DNA of 64,000 nt, taken from NCBI RefSeq assembly GCF_028285715.1, contig NZ_JANQOO010000021.1, forward strand, positions 372,001 through 436,000. The letters are read 5' to 3'. Below, piece by piece: positions 8,459-17,590 of this stretch (its first letter is position 1; every line of letters begins with the position of its first letter). This stretch comes from Ulvibacterium sp. (GTDB lineage: Bacteria; Bacteroidota; Bacteroidia; Flavobacteriales; Flavobacteriaceae). A model generated the notes under the pieces. It ran no database searches and was not told where the DNA came from. It saw nothing but the letters and a program-made list of their open reading frames with translations. The translations under genes and the position numbers were made by a program.

Positions 8459-9136
8459 TTATTCAAGTCGACATAAGTTTTTGGCACCTGTCTTTAGACT
8501 ACCGTAATAATAATCGCTAAAACCGGCCCTTTTCATTAGTTGAAATACTTTTTCCATATCGTACTCAACACGATGCAATGATATAGAATCATCCTCGACA
8601 ATAGCAAATGCCGCTTTTGGGTTATTATCCCGTGGCTGTCCTACGGACCCGGGATTACAATATGTTTTGTCTCCGTATTGTTGTAGTACTTGAATATGCG
8701 TATGGCCGGACATAAATACTTTACCAGCAATTTTTGAAAAATAGTCCTTGGAAGGTTCCCAGATATATTCGTCAATTGGATTGGACCAACCTCCATGTAC
8801 CATATGAATGTTCCTAACAAATCTCTGAATTTGGCTTTTTCTCAACCAATCCATATTAGCCTTGGTGATTACCTTCTTCTGATACTCTAGGCAATCATTG
8901 ACACTTCTACTTCTCGAACAAAAGCCACCACTGCACAAATACCAGTCATGATTGCCCATTAAATTTGGGATTTCACGTTTAATGAGTTCTTCACAACACT
9001 CATTGACTTGGGAAAAATAGCCTACTACGTCCCCTAAACTATAAACTTCCGACACTCCCAATCTGTCCAATTCACGCAATACCGATTTAAGTGCCTCGTA
9101 ATTTCCATGTATGTCCGATATAACTCCTATTTTCAT
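8459..9136 (-). CDS. Metallophosphoesterase (YfcE/MJ0936 type)
   Basis: This is a calcineurin-like phosphoesterase of 225 residues. It carries the metal-binding motifs in order: GVISDIHGNYEAL, YSLGDVVGYF, LMGNHDW, MVHGGW and MSGHTHIQ, followed by CNPGSVGQPRD. This group usually splits phosphodiesters or small phosphate esters. The substrate is not readable from sequence. Its ATG overlaps the TGA of the upstream ATP-grasp gene by four bases, so the two are co-translated and probably act in one pathway. No signal peptide is seen, so it is cytoplasmic. The gene is complete; its 3' end lies 50 bases from the candidate IS end. Confidence 0.85.
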   Translation of the reverse strand: MKIGVISDIHGNYEALKSVLRELDRLGVSEVYSLGDVVGYFSQVNECCEELIKREIPNLMGNHDWYLCSGGFCSRSRSVNDCLEYQKKVITKANMDWLRKSQIQRFVRNIHMVHGGWSNPIDEYIWEPSKDYFSKIAGKVFMSGHTHIQVLQQYGDKTYCNPGSVGQPRDNNPKAAFAIVEDDSISLHRVEYDMEKVFQLMKRAGFSDYYYGSLKTGAKNLCRLE

Positions 9137-10095
9137 GAGTAAACTATGTAGTCTTCAATATATCTAATTGCCTTTCCGTTTCTAATTTTTGGTTGTCCCG
9201 GAATTTTTTCATCCAAAAAATATTCGATTGACATTAAGGCGTCATTATACCCAAAGGCATATCGCATTGATGTTGACGAGGAAAAACGCGGATTGATCTC
9301 TAATAGATAAACCGCTCCATTGTGTATCCTAAACTGAAAGTTTGTGGGACCAATGGGCTTCAAAATCTTGCAGATGTTACGAACAGCTGCTTTAATCTGA
9401 TTGTTATCAACAACCTCTGCCAAATTGGTGTACCCTCCCTTGGACAATTCTCTCTTTAGGGTAATTATCGCATAATATCCGCCTTTTCCATCACAAAATG
9501 CGCTGGTTGTGAACTCCTCATCATCCTTGCCAATTAGGGGCTGGACCATTAAATTCTTGCCAATCTGCCCTTTGTGAAGTTCAAAATCCTCTTCCTTCAA
9601 AACCCTAACAATCCCCTTGGAAGCATTGCCCCTTCTTGGTTTTAATAGTAGTGGCAGACCAAATTTGCTCTCCAATTCCCTAAACTCAGAAGAAAGCGAA
9701 CTAGGTATAACATGGGGACAAGCACTATTTTCCAATACTTGGTAAAATTCCCATTTGTCCTTACATAAACAAACCAAGTCTTGAGTATTCAGAACTAATT
9801 TCGCACCAGTTGACTCTATTTGTTCTCGATGGTCAGTTAGAAAAAAGACATCTTCTTCAAAACTGGGAATTACCAAATCTATATTATGGTCTTTAATTAC
9901 TGAAATAACCCAGTCGATATAGCCGTCCGTACCGCTAAAAGGTGCTTTAATGCAAATATCCGTAAAAGCTGGTGCAATGGAGTCTTTATGAATTGTAGTA
10001 CCGATTAATCTGTACGGTTTCTTTGTGCTCCTAATTGATTTTAAAATTCCATATCCTATAAGTGAACTCGCACCCGTTACCCAAATATTGGCCAT
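9133..10095 (-). CDS. ATP-grasp enzyme (CarB-like)
   Basis: This 320-residue protein has an N-terminal Rossmann-like domain (IWVTGASSLIGYGILKSI) followed by an ATP-grasp fold. ATP-binding parts include LLLKPRRGNASKGIVRV and the metal-binding segment VYLLEINPRFSSSTSM. ATP-grasp enzymes join a carboxylate to an amine, thiol or similar group through an acyl phosphate. Single-domain, CarB-like members like this often sit in surface-sugar clusters, which agrees with the polysaccharide genes on the other side of the dead IS element. The coupled phosphoesterase downstream suggests a two-step modification. The substrate is unknown. Confidence 0.82.
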   Translation of the reverse strand: MANIWVTGASSLIGYGILKSIRSTKKPYRLIGTTIHKDSIAPAFTDICIKAPFSGTDGYIDWVISVIKDHNIDLVIPSFEEDVFFLTDHREQIESTGAKLVLNTQDLVCLCKDKWEFYQVLENSACPHVIPSSLSSEFRELESKFGLPLLLKPRRGNASKGIVRVLKEEDFELHKGQIGKNLMVQPLIGKDDEEFTTSAFCDGKGGYYAIITLKRELSKGGYTNLAEVVDNNQIKAAVRNICKILKPIGPTNFQFRIHNGAVYLLEINPRFSSSTSMRYAFGYNDALMSIEYFLDEKIPGQPKIRNGKAIRYIEDYIVYS

Positions 10096-10114
10096 GTATA
10101 ATTCATTCGATTTA

Positions 10115-10122
10115 CAAATTTA
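10115..10122 (-). promoter_or_regulatory. Candidate -7 box (TAAATTTG)
   Basis: On the minus strand TAAATTTG matches the Bacteroidota -7 consensus TAnnTTTG exactly and lies about 20 bases before the ATG of the ATP-grasp gene. I see no clear TTTG box at the usual -33 spacing, so the call rests on one element. Confidence 0.35.
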
Positions 10123-10198
10123 TTTATAAACATGACATACACACGTTATAGTCCATAGAAAACCGACCATACATCATAAAAACAAGGTCTGCCAGTTA

Positions 10199-11371
10199 TT
10201 AATAAAATATCAGAATGAATTCGGACCTCCTATTGATTCTGTGCTTCGCTTCGGGGCAATAGGTGTTATCATCACACTCATTTAGTAGATTGTCCTCACC
10301 ATAGGCCTCTGTGGATAGTTTGGCAGCATCTATTCCTAAACTCAATAGATAGTCCCTGGTACTCGCAACACGTCTCTCGGAAAGTCCTAAATTGTAAGTA
10401 GATGGTCCCCTTGAGTCCGTACCCGAGGCGATTTTGATTTTAAGGTCAGGATTTTCCTTTAGAATATTTGCCAATCCTTCAAGGGCTTTTTTGGAATCGT
10501 TGTTTAGGGAGTGGGAATCAAAATTGAAATATACGTGCCCAAGTTCCTTTATTTTATCTTCTATGCGTTGCCTTCGCTGTTTCTCTGCCTCAATCCTCGC
10601 CTTTTCCGCTAAGGCCCTTTCTTTTTCCTCCGCCAATCGTTGGGCTAGTGCCGCTTCCTCCTTCGCCCGATTCGCTGCAGCTATGGAATCATTTACACGT
10701 TGTTTCTCTTTTTCCATTGCTTCAATGAGGGCTAGTTTTTCCAACCCTTTTTTGGACAATTCCTTTTTTATCCCAAATCTATAAACCACCGCCGCTGAAT
10801 GCTGTAATTGTTTTGTAGACTCCTCTGGAATTCCCCATTTGCCCATAGTATTAAAATTTAAACCCCATCGATCGCTAAACCAAGTATTAAAGCCAAAACC
10901 GGCATTTGCCGTACTTCTCCCAACCGAGCCTATTGAGCTATAGCCGACACCAACATGAAGATAAGGGTCAAACCATCCGGTTTCTCCGATAATCTTGTTG
11001 ACATCATAACTGATCTTTCCATCAATAGCAAAGTATTCCCTAAGACTGTTATTTATGGCACCATCCACAATCTTACCTTCCTTATATCTATTGTAGGTGC
11101 CAATAGCTTCTACGCCAATTCCATTTCTAAAAAACCTACCAATACTTATTCTGGAAGGATACGGAACCGTGTGCCAAGTATCACCAATATCCAAAATGCC
11201 TTCTCCAAAGGGTGTAGCGGAATCATCTACAATGTTAATGCCCAGACCTACCACCCAGGAACTAACGACAACGCTATCCTTAGAGGTGAGTTCCAGATTC
11301 TCTTCTTGTGAAAAAGCAGGATTAAAAACAAATGAGATTAGTACAAATAAATGTAGGGCATAGCATTTCAT
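10199..11371 (-). CDS. OmpA-family outer membrane protein
   Basis: This is a 390-residue envelope protein. It begins with a signal peptide (MKCYALHLFVLISFVFNPAFS), followed by an eight-strand-like beta-barrel region of about 180 residues with alternating aromatic strands. A charged Ala/Glu/Lys/Arg coiled-coil linker follows (about residues 220-275, EEAALAQRLAEEKERAL). It ends in an OmpA C-terminal peptidoglycan-binding domain with YFNFDSHSLNNDSKKAL and NLGLSERRVASTRDYLLSLG. Two Cys pairs near the end (NECDDNTYC) are common in Bacteroidota versions. It should anchor the outer membrane to the cell wall. It is a single-gene unit on the minus strand and appears complete. Confidence 0.9.
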   Translation of the reverse strand: MKCYALHLFVLISFVFNPAFSQEENLELTSKDSVVVSSWVVGLGINIVDDSATPFGEGILDIGDTWHTVPYPSRISIGRFFRNGIGVEAIGTYNRYKEGKIVDGAINNSLREYFAIDGKISYDVNKIIGETGWFDPYLHVGVGYSSIGSVGRSTANAGFGFNTWFSDRWGLNFNTMGKWGIPEESTKQLQHSAAVVYRFGIKKELSKKGLEKLALIEAMEKEKQRVNDSIAAANRAKEEAALAQRLAEEKERALAEKARIEAEKQRRQRIEDKIKELGHVYFNFDSHSLNNDSKKALEGLANILKENPDLKIKIASGTDSRGPSTYNLGLSERRVASTRDYLLSLGIDAAKLSTEAYGEDNLLNECDDNTYCPEAKHRINRRSEFILIFY

Positions 11372-11484
11372 AGGTTCAAAAATTTAGGACTAATACTAAG
11401 GTAAAGGTATGGCAAACAGTTATTTACTAAAAGCCTTAGCCATGAAAAGCGATTTTTTTCGATGGACTACATGAGGGTTTTCGT

Positions 11485-11997
11485 TCATCGATTTTTTTGG
11501 AAGATAATCTTCTTTTGGGTAGAAGGTATTTTGTAAATGCTAAATGGGCTTGTAATGACGAGGGAAGCACCTTTTTTTTGCTTCTCTTCCAAAGTGGGAG
11601 TTATAATGATGGAATGGTCCGTTACATCCGCTATGGACAGTTTGGGCCGGACATGTTGATTTATTTCACCGCTACAATAAATTAGGACTGTCTCCTTTGA
11701 AAAATCAACTTCTGGCAGAGGAAGGCCCGGTTTTCTGGTTCTATTTACATTTACAAAAAAAGCTTGTAGTGTTTTGGTGTTGGTGATAATACTTGTTTCC
11801 TCAATATCCAAACCGCTGTAATCATCCTGCAACAATAAGGTAAGTATAGGGTCTGTATTTGATTTTTCCTGATCTTGCTCCAATGCTCTCTTTTGACCAT
11901 AACAGGAAAGTAGAAACAAGGTTAAAAGAGCAATAAAGCTACTACCTAGTATCCTACATAAAGGAATTCTTGTATCTGCTTTTATAGGCTTTCTCAT
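11485..11997 (-). CDS. Putative lipoprotein, PrcB-C-like
   Basis: This is a small lipoprotein candidate. A hydrophobic stretch SFIALLTLFLLSC ends in a lipobox Cys, followed by a domain of about 130 residues with LPEVDFSKETVLIYCSGE and a late SPFSIYKIP. That pattern resembles the C-terminal domain of PrcB-like protease-complex subunits, but the match is made by eye. The start at 11997 (MRKPIK) was chosen; an ATG four codons earlier at 12009 is equally possible. Either way its 5' end overlaps the 3' end of bshA by about 44 bases, so the two genes are coupled. Function is unknown. Confidence 0.6.
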   Translation of the reverse strand: MRKPIKADTRIPLCRILGSSFIALLTLFLLSCYGQKRALEQDQEKSNTDPILTLLLQDDYSGLDIEETSIITNTKTLQAFFVNVNRTRKPGLPLPEVDFSKETVLIYCSGEINQHVRPKLSIADVTDHSIIITPTLEEKQKKGASLVITSPFSIYKIPSTQKKIIFQKNR

Positions 11998-13099
11998 AAA
12001 TGGCCTCATATAAGGGCAATACTTTTAGAATATCGAACTTCAACGCTACGTTATAAGCATTTTGTTTAAATTCCTCCAACCGTTTTTCATCCTCAAGGAT
12101 TTTTATTGCATTCCTGGCCATGTCTTCCACATCACCCACCTCACTTAAAAAACCGGTTATACCATGCTGATTTACCTCGGGAATTCCACCAGTATTGCTA
12201 GAAATTATGGCCACTTTGTTGATCATAGCTTCCAAAGCGGCTAAACCAAAACTCTCCGACTTTGAAGGTAAAAGGAAGAGATCCGAAAAACAAAGTATCC
12301 TATCTATTTCGTGGCTATTCCCTAAAAAAATTACCTTTTCACTTATCCCAAGGCGATCACAAAGTAGTTCTGCATTCTCTTTTTCGGGTCCTTCTCCGAC
12401 CATAATCAACTTTGCCGGCATTTCTTCCTGTATCCGATAAAAAATATGAATGACATCGGGGATATGCTTTACCTTTCTAAAGTTACTTATGTGCGTGATA
12501 ATCTTTTCTTCATCCTTGGCCATCAAGGATCTTTGGCAATCCTTAAAAGAGACACTATACTTACTTTTATCAATAAAATTGGGGATTACTTCTATTTCCC
12601 TTTGGATATCAAAAAACTCCAGTGTACGTTGCTTTAAATTTTCAGAGACCGAAGTAACGACATCGGATTGATTGATACTAAAGGTTACCGCCGGCTTGTA
12701 AAACGGATGATTGCCTACCAAGGTAATGTCCGTGCCATGTAAAGTAGTAATCATAGGTACAAAAATACCCTCCTCTTCCAGCATCTTTTTGGCCATGTAT
12801 CCGGCATAGGCATGCGGGATTGCATAATGTACATGCAATAGCTCTATGCCATATAATTTTATGGTATCCACCAGTTTACTGGATAGGGCCAGTTCATAAG
12901 GCTGGTAATGAAATAAGGGATATTCCGGAACATGGACTTCATGAAAGTGTATCCTATTGCCAAGAAGTTCCAAGCGTACCGGTTGTCTGTAAGTGACAAA
13001 ATGTACCTCGTGGCCCCTTCCGGCCAAAGCTATTCCCAGTTCCGTGGCTACAACACCACTACCCCCAAAAGTAGGGTAACATACTATAGCGATTTTCAT
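11954..13099 (-). CDS. bshA: N-acetyl-alpha-D-glucosaminyl L-malate synthase
   Basis: This GT4-family enzyme makes GlcNAc-malate from UDP-GlcNAc and L-malate, the first step in bacillithiol synthesis. The start MKIAIVCYPTFGGSGVVATE is highly typical of BshA. The middle has LHGTDITLVGNHPFYKPAV and the C-terminal donor-binding part has LLPSKSESFGLAALEAM. At 381 residues it matches the family. It lies between a large GH3-serine hydrolase gene upstream and a small lipoprotein gene downstream on the same strand. A TACATTTG sequence four bases before the ATG is too close to act as a normal promoter. The assignment is strong. Confidence 0.93.
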   Translation of the reverse strand: MKIAIVCYPTFGGSGVVATELGIALAGRGHEVHFVTYRQPVRLELLGNRIHFHEVHVPEYPLFHYQPYELALSSKLVDTIKLYGIELLHVHYAIPHAYAGYMAKKMLEEEGIFVPMITTLHGTDITLVGNHPFYKPAVTFSINQSDVVTSVSENLKQRTLEFFDIQREIEVIPNFIDKSKYSVSFKDCQRSLMAKDEEKIITHISNFRKVKHIPDVIHIFYRIQEEMPAKLIMVGEGPEKENAELLCDRLGISEKVIFLGNSHEIDRILCFSDLFLLPSKSESFGLAALEAMINKVAIISSNTGGIPEVNQHGITGFLSEVGDVEDMARNAIKILEDEKRLEEFKQNAYNVALKFDILKVLPLYEAIYEKAYKSRYKNSFM

Positions 13100-13219
13100 T
13101 TTTCAAATGTAATGAAAACGAAATTGTCGATTAGTATGGCAGTTGGTAATTAAGGAAAGTTTATGAGTTTAGAAATTAACGGTCCTTGAGTATTGCAGTA
13201 TACCGATTTAAAACTTCAA

Positions 13220-16132
13220 TTAATCGATAATGGCATCATAGATCGCTTGCTGAATTCTTGTTCTCAGTCCCGATTTGACCAAAAGGGTATTGGAGGCAGT
13301 TGGGTATGTCCTATTGGATAAAAAAACATATACCATTTCCTCCTCGGGATCGGCCCATGTATAAGTGCCTGTAAAACCACTATGGCCAAAGCTTTTTCGA
13401 GAAACACATCCGCAAGTAGGTCCCTTATCCTTTAGTTGAGGTTTATCAAAGCCCACTCCCCTACGTACGTCCTTATCACAAAAATAACAGGTATTAAATT
13501 TTTTGACCGTCCTTGAATCCAAGAATCTCGTTCCACCATAAAATCCGCCTTGCAAGTACATCTGCATTATCTTGGCTACATCATTAGCATTGCTAAAAAG
13601 CCCTGCATGTCCACCAATACCTCCCTGCATGGCAGCCCCCATATCGTGAACATACCCTTGTATTATTTGATAACGAAAATATTCATCGACTTCGGAAGGC
13701 ACAACTCGGTTTCTGGGAAATCTATTTAAAGGATTAAAACTTGTATTAAAGGCTCCTAGGGGCCTATATAAGAAGTCATTGGCCAATTTGTCCAAGCGGG
13801 TTCGATAGGCCTCCTCGATGTATTTTTTCATTACAAAATAGGCCACGTCGCTATAGCGATATCTATTGGACTTTAATCTTTGTCTACCAATTCTATTATA
13901 AATGGAATCCTGATAGGCATCCGTTAGATAAAGATTATCCGAAACCTTAAAGGAAAAACCATCCGCAGGCTCATTTCTATAAAAATCCTTGGAAGGCTTC
14001 CTATCCTTGTCCAGTGTGTCTACATAAAAAGCTATCCATGCCGGAAGCCGCCCATAATGGGATAAAGCCTTTAAAACCGTGACGTTTTTCAGTTCTGTAT
14101 CCGAATATTCCGGCACAAGCTCCTGAAAGGTGTTGTTCAAAGCAATTTTCCCCTCTTCCTCCATTTTCATTACCAAAGGCAAAGTAGCCAGTATCTTGGT
14201 AAGGGACGCCAAGTCATAGATATGGTCCGATGTAATATTCTCGGTAGATTTATAAGTTGGCCTTCCAAATCCTTTATTATAAATCACTTTACCCTTTCTT
14301 GCGATCAAAACTTGGGCTCCCGGATACATCAATGAGTCCAGACCATCCGATACCAATCTATCTATTTCGGCTAATTTCGTTGAACTCATACCCACACTTT
14401 CAGGGAAACTATATCCCAATCGCTTTAATGGCTCAAGACGGATAGAAGTATTTACCGGAAAATCCGGGTGCGCTGTTACTGGAAGGATTCCTTTGGCAGG
14501 TATGGCTCCAAAAATAAGTTGGGCGGTTTTTCTTTGGGCCATATCACTGTTCTGATAGGCAACTACTACCCCATCAATGCTCTTAAAAGATGGCACATCC
14601 ATTAAGGCATAAGGTTTGGTAAAAACCGCCAAAATTGTATTTGATGTTCGCTGCTTTGCGATTTCCGACAACCATACGCGCTCTCTTTCCGAAAGTTTAT
14701 AGGGTTTCCATGGACTATCATTGCTCCTATGATATCCGATGATGATCAAGTTATAATCCGTAAGTTTTCTTTTCAGAGTTACGATATCCTTCCCGTTGAT
14801 CTGGGCTACCGAGGCATATTTATTCAATTCTTCAAAAAAGGGGTCACTATCAGCATCTCCAAATTTAACATAGGCTATCTTCTTGTTTTCCAATTTCTTG
14901 ATGCCCATAAGGTGAAAATTATTCTTGACCACGGTAATGGCATTTTCGATGGCTTCCTCATAGACCAAATCATCTCTTAAGGAATTTAAATCCTTATAAA
15001 GGTTCTGTACCTGTACAGGTTCGTAGTTGTTTAGTCCCACCTTATATTTGGCCATCAGGATTTTTTTTACCGATGTCGATAGTCGCTTTTCCGTGATTCG
15101 ACCCCTTTGATAGGCCTCCAAAAGCTTTTCCTTTGCTTTTATAATATTACCGGGCATTAATAGGATGTCATTGCCTGCCAAAAATGCTGCCAATTCCACT
15201 TCGCCCTCATCACGGGTAGCGGTTACCCCCTTCATATTCAGGGCATCGGTAAAAACCAATCCGTTGAATCCCATTTCCTCCTTTAGAAGGCCCGATATAA
15301 TCTGTTCGGATAGGGATGAGGGAAGATTTTCTTTTATTTCCAGGGCCGGAACATTAAGATGGGCCACCATAACACTACTAAGACCTTCATCAATAAGCTT
15401 TTGAAAGGGATATAGTTCAATGCTATCCAATCTTTGCCGGGTGACATTAATAAGGGGTAGCGCATGATGTGAATCCGTGGCCGTATCCCCATGTCCTGGA
15501 AAATGTTTACCACTTGACAGTATCCCTGCCCTATGCATGCCCCTCATAAACATAATCCCCTTTTGGGCCACGTTTTCTTTGTCCTCACCAAAAGACCGAT
15601 TGCCAATAATCGGGTTTTGTGGATTTATATTGATGTCCACATCCGGGGCAAAATTGATATGAACTCCTAACCGTTTTGCATGTAATCCTATCCGATAGCC
15701 CACCTTCTCCAAAATAGAGCTATCTCCAATGGCCCCCAAGGTCATGTTCCAGGGAAAGGCATATGTGGAATCCAAACGCATGGACAATCCCCATTCCGCA
15801 TCCATACCCACAAGCAAAGGGAGTTCGGAAATAGCTTGATATTCGTTGGTAAGCTTGGCCTGCCTTTGCGGGCCTCCGGTAGAAAAAATAACACCCCCAA
15901 TTCCATGTTCTTTTATGAAATCCTTTAGCTTGTCCGTACTCGTTTTACCTCGATTTGAAGCTACGCTTATCATGAACAATTGACCAATTTTTTCTTCCAA
16001 GGTCATCTTATTATATTGTTCATCTACCCAAGAAGATTGTGCCAAACTATCTTTTGCAACCAAAGGGTTCCTTTGTCCTTGGACATCTAAAACAACAAGA
16101 AAGAACAAAGAAATAACTAAGCAGAATCGCAT
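13220..16132 (-). CDS. GH3 beta-N-acetylhexosaminidase fused to a serine hydrolase (beta-lactamase fold)
   Basis: This is a 970-residue two-enzyme fusion with a signal peptide (MRFCLVISLFFLVVLDVQG). The first half is a GH3 hexosaminidase of NagZ type with SGKHFPGHGDTATDSHHALP, which carries the family's catalytic His/Asp loop, and FTDALNMKGV. A linker domain of GH3 C-terminal type follows (about residues 395-560). The second half is a class C beta-lactamase-like hydrolase with SLTK (S-x-x-K nucleophile), YSDVAYF and HSGFTGT in place of the KTG box. This arrangement recurs in Bacteroidota and probably acts on peptidoglycan fragments in the periplasm or at the surface. It is upstream of bshA, 120 bases away. 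Confidence 0.88.
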   Translation of the reverse strand: MRFCLVISLFFLVVLDVQGQRNPLVAKDSLAQSSWVDEQYNKMTLEEKIGQLFMISVASNRGKTSTDKLKDFIKEHGIGGVIFSTGGPQRQAKLTNEYQAISELPLLVGMDAEWGLSMRLDSTYAFPWNMTLGAIGDSSILEKVGYRIGLHAKRLGVHINFAPDVDININPQNPIIGNRSFGEDKENVAQKGIMFMRGMHRAGILSSGKHFPGHGDTATDSHHALPLINVTRQRLDSIELYPFQKLIDEGLSSVMVAHLNVPALEIKENLPSSLSEQIISGLLKEEMGFNGLVFTDALNMKGVTATRDEGEVELAAFLAGNDILLMPGNIIKAKEKLLEAYQRGRITEKRLSTSVKKILMAKYKVGLNNYEPVQVQNLYKDLNSLRDDLVYEEAIENAITVVKNNFHLMGIKKLENKKIAYVKFGDADSDPFFEELNKYASVAQINGKDIVTLKRKLTDYNLIIIGYHRSNDSPWKPYKLSERERVWLSEIAKQRTSNTILAVFTKPYALMDVPSFKSIDGVVVAYQNSDMAQRKTAQLIFGAIPAKGILPVTAHPDFPVNTSIRLEPLKRLGYSFPESVGMSSTKLAEIDRLVSDGLDSLMYPGAQVLIARKGKVIYNKGFGRPTYKSTENITSDHIYDLASLTKILATLPLVMKMEEEGKIALNNTFQELVPEYSDTELKNVTVLKALSHYGRLPAWIAFYVDTLDKDRKPSKDFYRNEPADGFSFKVSDNLYLTDAYQDSIYNRIGRQRLKSNRYRYSDVAYFVMKKYIEEAYRTRLDKLANDFLYRPLGAFNTSFNPLNRFPRNRVVPSEVDEYFRYQIIQGYVHDMGAAMQGGIGGHAGLFSNANDVAKIMQMYLQGGFYGGTRFLDSRTVKKFNTCYFCDKDVRRGVGFDKPQLKDKGPTCGCVSRKSFGHSGFTGTYTWADPEEEMVYVFLSNRTYPTASNTLLVKSGLRTRIQQAIYDAIID

Positions 16133-16241
16133 ATAAAAATATCTAAGGGGAAAAACTGAAAACCAAAAAAATTATTGCATTATATCTATTTGATGATATG
16201 GGCATCTTGCGCTTAGCACAACTTTTACACCAACCGGCAAA

Positions 16242-16724
16242 TCACATAAATCGGGCATGCCAGCTCTCCGATGCCGGCACTTCCCAATGTTCTTTGTACT
16301 CCGCTTTGTTGGTTACCAAATTATTGAAAACAATAGTCTTTTCGGATACCGCCTTTTGCTTGGCCATTTTTTTGAAATCCATCAAAGGTTTGTAGGCTAT
16401 ATATTCCCCTTGTTTGTAGGACACGTTCATTTTATCCAATAACACCACGTTATATTTTTTTTCCAAATGTTGCATAAAGTGAACGGATGCATCTATAGAG
16501 CAGCCTGAAGCGGCATTTTTGGACTGATCCAAACCGATAACAATAAAACGGCCATAAGGAATCTCATAACCCGCCTTTAATTCACTGCCATGGGCTGTCC
16601 AATTCTGGATAAAATCGTCCATTTCCTGCTGTAGATGCTCCAACTCCTGTTGGCTAAAGCTCCTACTCGCTTGATAGATCCAGATTCTGGAGGTATTCGG
16701 CAAATCGTTGAAATGCACTAACAT
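16242..16724 (-). CDS. Conserved Bacteroidota protein of unknown function
   Basis: This is a 160-residue protein of a type that database entries often label 'ABC transporter ATPase'. I see no Walker A, Walker B or signature motif, so that label is not supported here. Features that can be seen are SRIWIYQASRSFSQQELEHL near the start, GYEIPYGRFIVIGLDQSKNAASGCSIDASV in two parts in the middle, and FNNLVTNKAEY towards the end. No signal peptide or membrane segment is present, so it is cytoplasmic. It is the last gene of the minus-strand envelope operon, 73 bases after the Fe-S protein. The function is unknown. Confidence 0.7.
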   Translation of the reverse strand: MLVHFNDLPNTSRIWIYQASRSFSQQELEHLQQEMDDFIQNWTAHGSELKAGYEIPYGRFIVIGLDQSKNAASGCSIDASVHFMQHLEKKYNVVLLDKMNVSYKQGEYIAYKPLMDFKKMAKQKAVSEKTIVFNNLVTNKAEYKEHWEVPASESWHARFM

Positions 16725-16797
16725 ATTTTGTAGAATTACTGATTAAAAATATAAACTCCAAACCAAATCCCAAAGGGATTATTACAGTGCCCGAGGT

Positions 16798-17589
16798 TTA
16801 AGGGTCTTCCGAATTGGCAATTAATTCGGCTACATCCATAACCCTTATGGCACCTTCCTTTTCCTTATTCTTAACTCCGTCCGTCATCATAGTATTACAA
16901 AAAGGACAAGCCGCGGCAATGATATCCGGTTTTGTCTCGAGGGCCTGTTCCGTCCGCTCAATGTTCACATCCTTATCCCCTTTTTCCGGCTCCTTGAACA
17001 TTTGCGCTCCACCCGCACCGCAACATAATCCTTTCTTTTTGCAATTTTTCATTTCGACCAATTCAGCGTCCAACTTCGCTATCAAATCCCTAGGTGCTTG
17101 ATAAACGTTATTTGCCCTACCCAAATAACAGGGATCGTGATAGGTTATCCGTTTCCCTTTAAATTTCCCTCCTTCCAAGGTAATCTTGCCATTCTTTATC
17201 AATTCATCCAGAAATTGGGTATGGTGCATTACTTGGTAATTCCCTCCAAGTTCAGGATATTCGTTTTTCAGGGTGTTGAAACAGTGTGGGCAAGCGGTGA
17301 CCACTTTTTTAATTTCGTACGCATTTAGGACTTCTATGTTGGACACGGCCTGCATTTGAAATAAAAATTCGTTGCCCGCCCTTTTGGCCGGATCTCCAGT
17401 ACAGCTTTCCTCCGTCCCCAAAACGGCGAAGGATACTTGTGCCCGATTCAAGATTTTCACAAATGCCTTGGTTATTCTTTTGGCACGGTCATCAAAACTT
17501 CCGGCACACCCCACCCAAAATAGAACTTCCGGTTGTTGTCCTGTAGCAGATAGCTCTGCCATGGTAGGCACCTTTAATTCGCTTTCCAT
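16798..17589 (-). CDS. CCG-domain (Fe-S) oxidoreductase subunit, HdrB/GlpC-like
   Basis: This is a 263-residue cytoplasmic protein with two Cys-rich CCG domains, as in heterodisulfide reductase HdrB, GlpC and LutA. Visible clusters are FWVGCAGSFD, TACPHCFNTLKNEYP, YHDPCYLGR, GLCCGAGGAQMF and AACPFCNTMM. These domains bind Fe-S clusters and pass electrons between carriers. It starts one base after the stop of the partner gene, a membrane Fe-S protein, so the two form a unit. The pair is common in Flavobacteriia and is thought to be a quinone-linked redox complex of unknown substrate. Confidence 0.88.
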   Translation of the reverse strand: MESELKVPTMAELSATGQQPEVLFWVGCAGSFDDRAKRITKAFVKILNRAQVSFAVLGTEESCTGDPAKRAGNEFLFQMQAVSNIEVLNAYEIKKVVTACPHCFNTLKNEYPELGGNYQVMHHTQFLDELIKNGKITLEGGKFKGKRITYHDPCYLGRANNVYQAPRDLIAKLDAELVEMKNCKKKGLCCGAGGAQMFKEPEKGDKDVNIERTEQALETKPDIIAAACPFCNTMMTDGVKNKEKEGAIRVMDVAELIANSEDP

Positions 17590-17590
17590 A

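Noticed and set aside
13104-13111. TACATTTG promoter box before bshA
   Set aside because: It ends only four bases before the ATG, too close for a normal transcript start.
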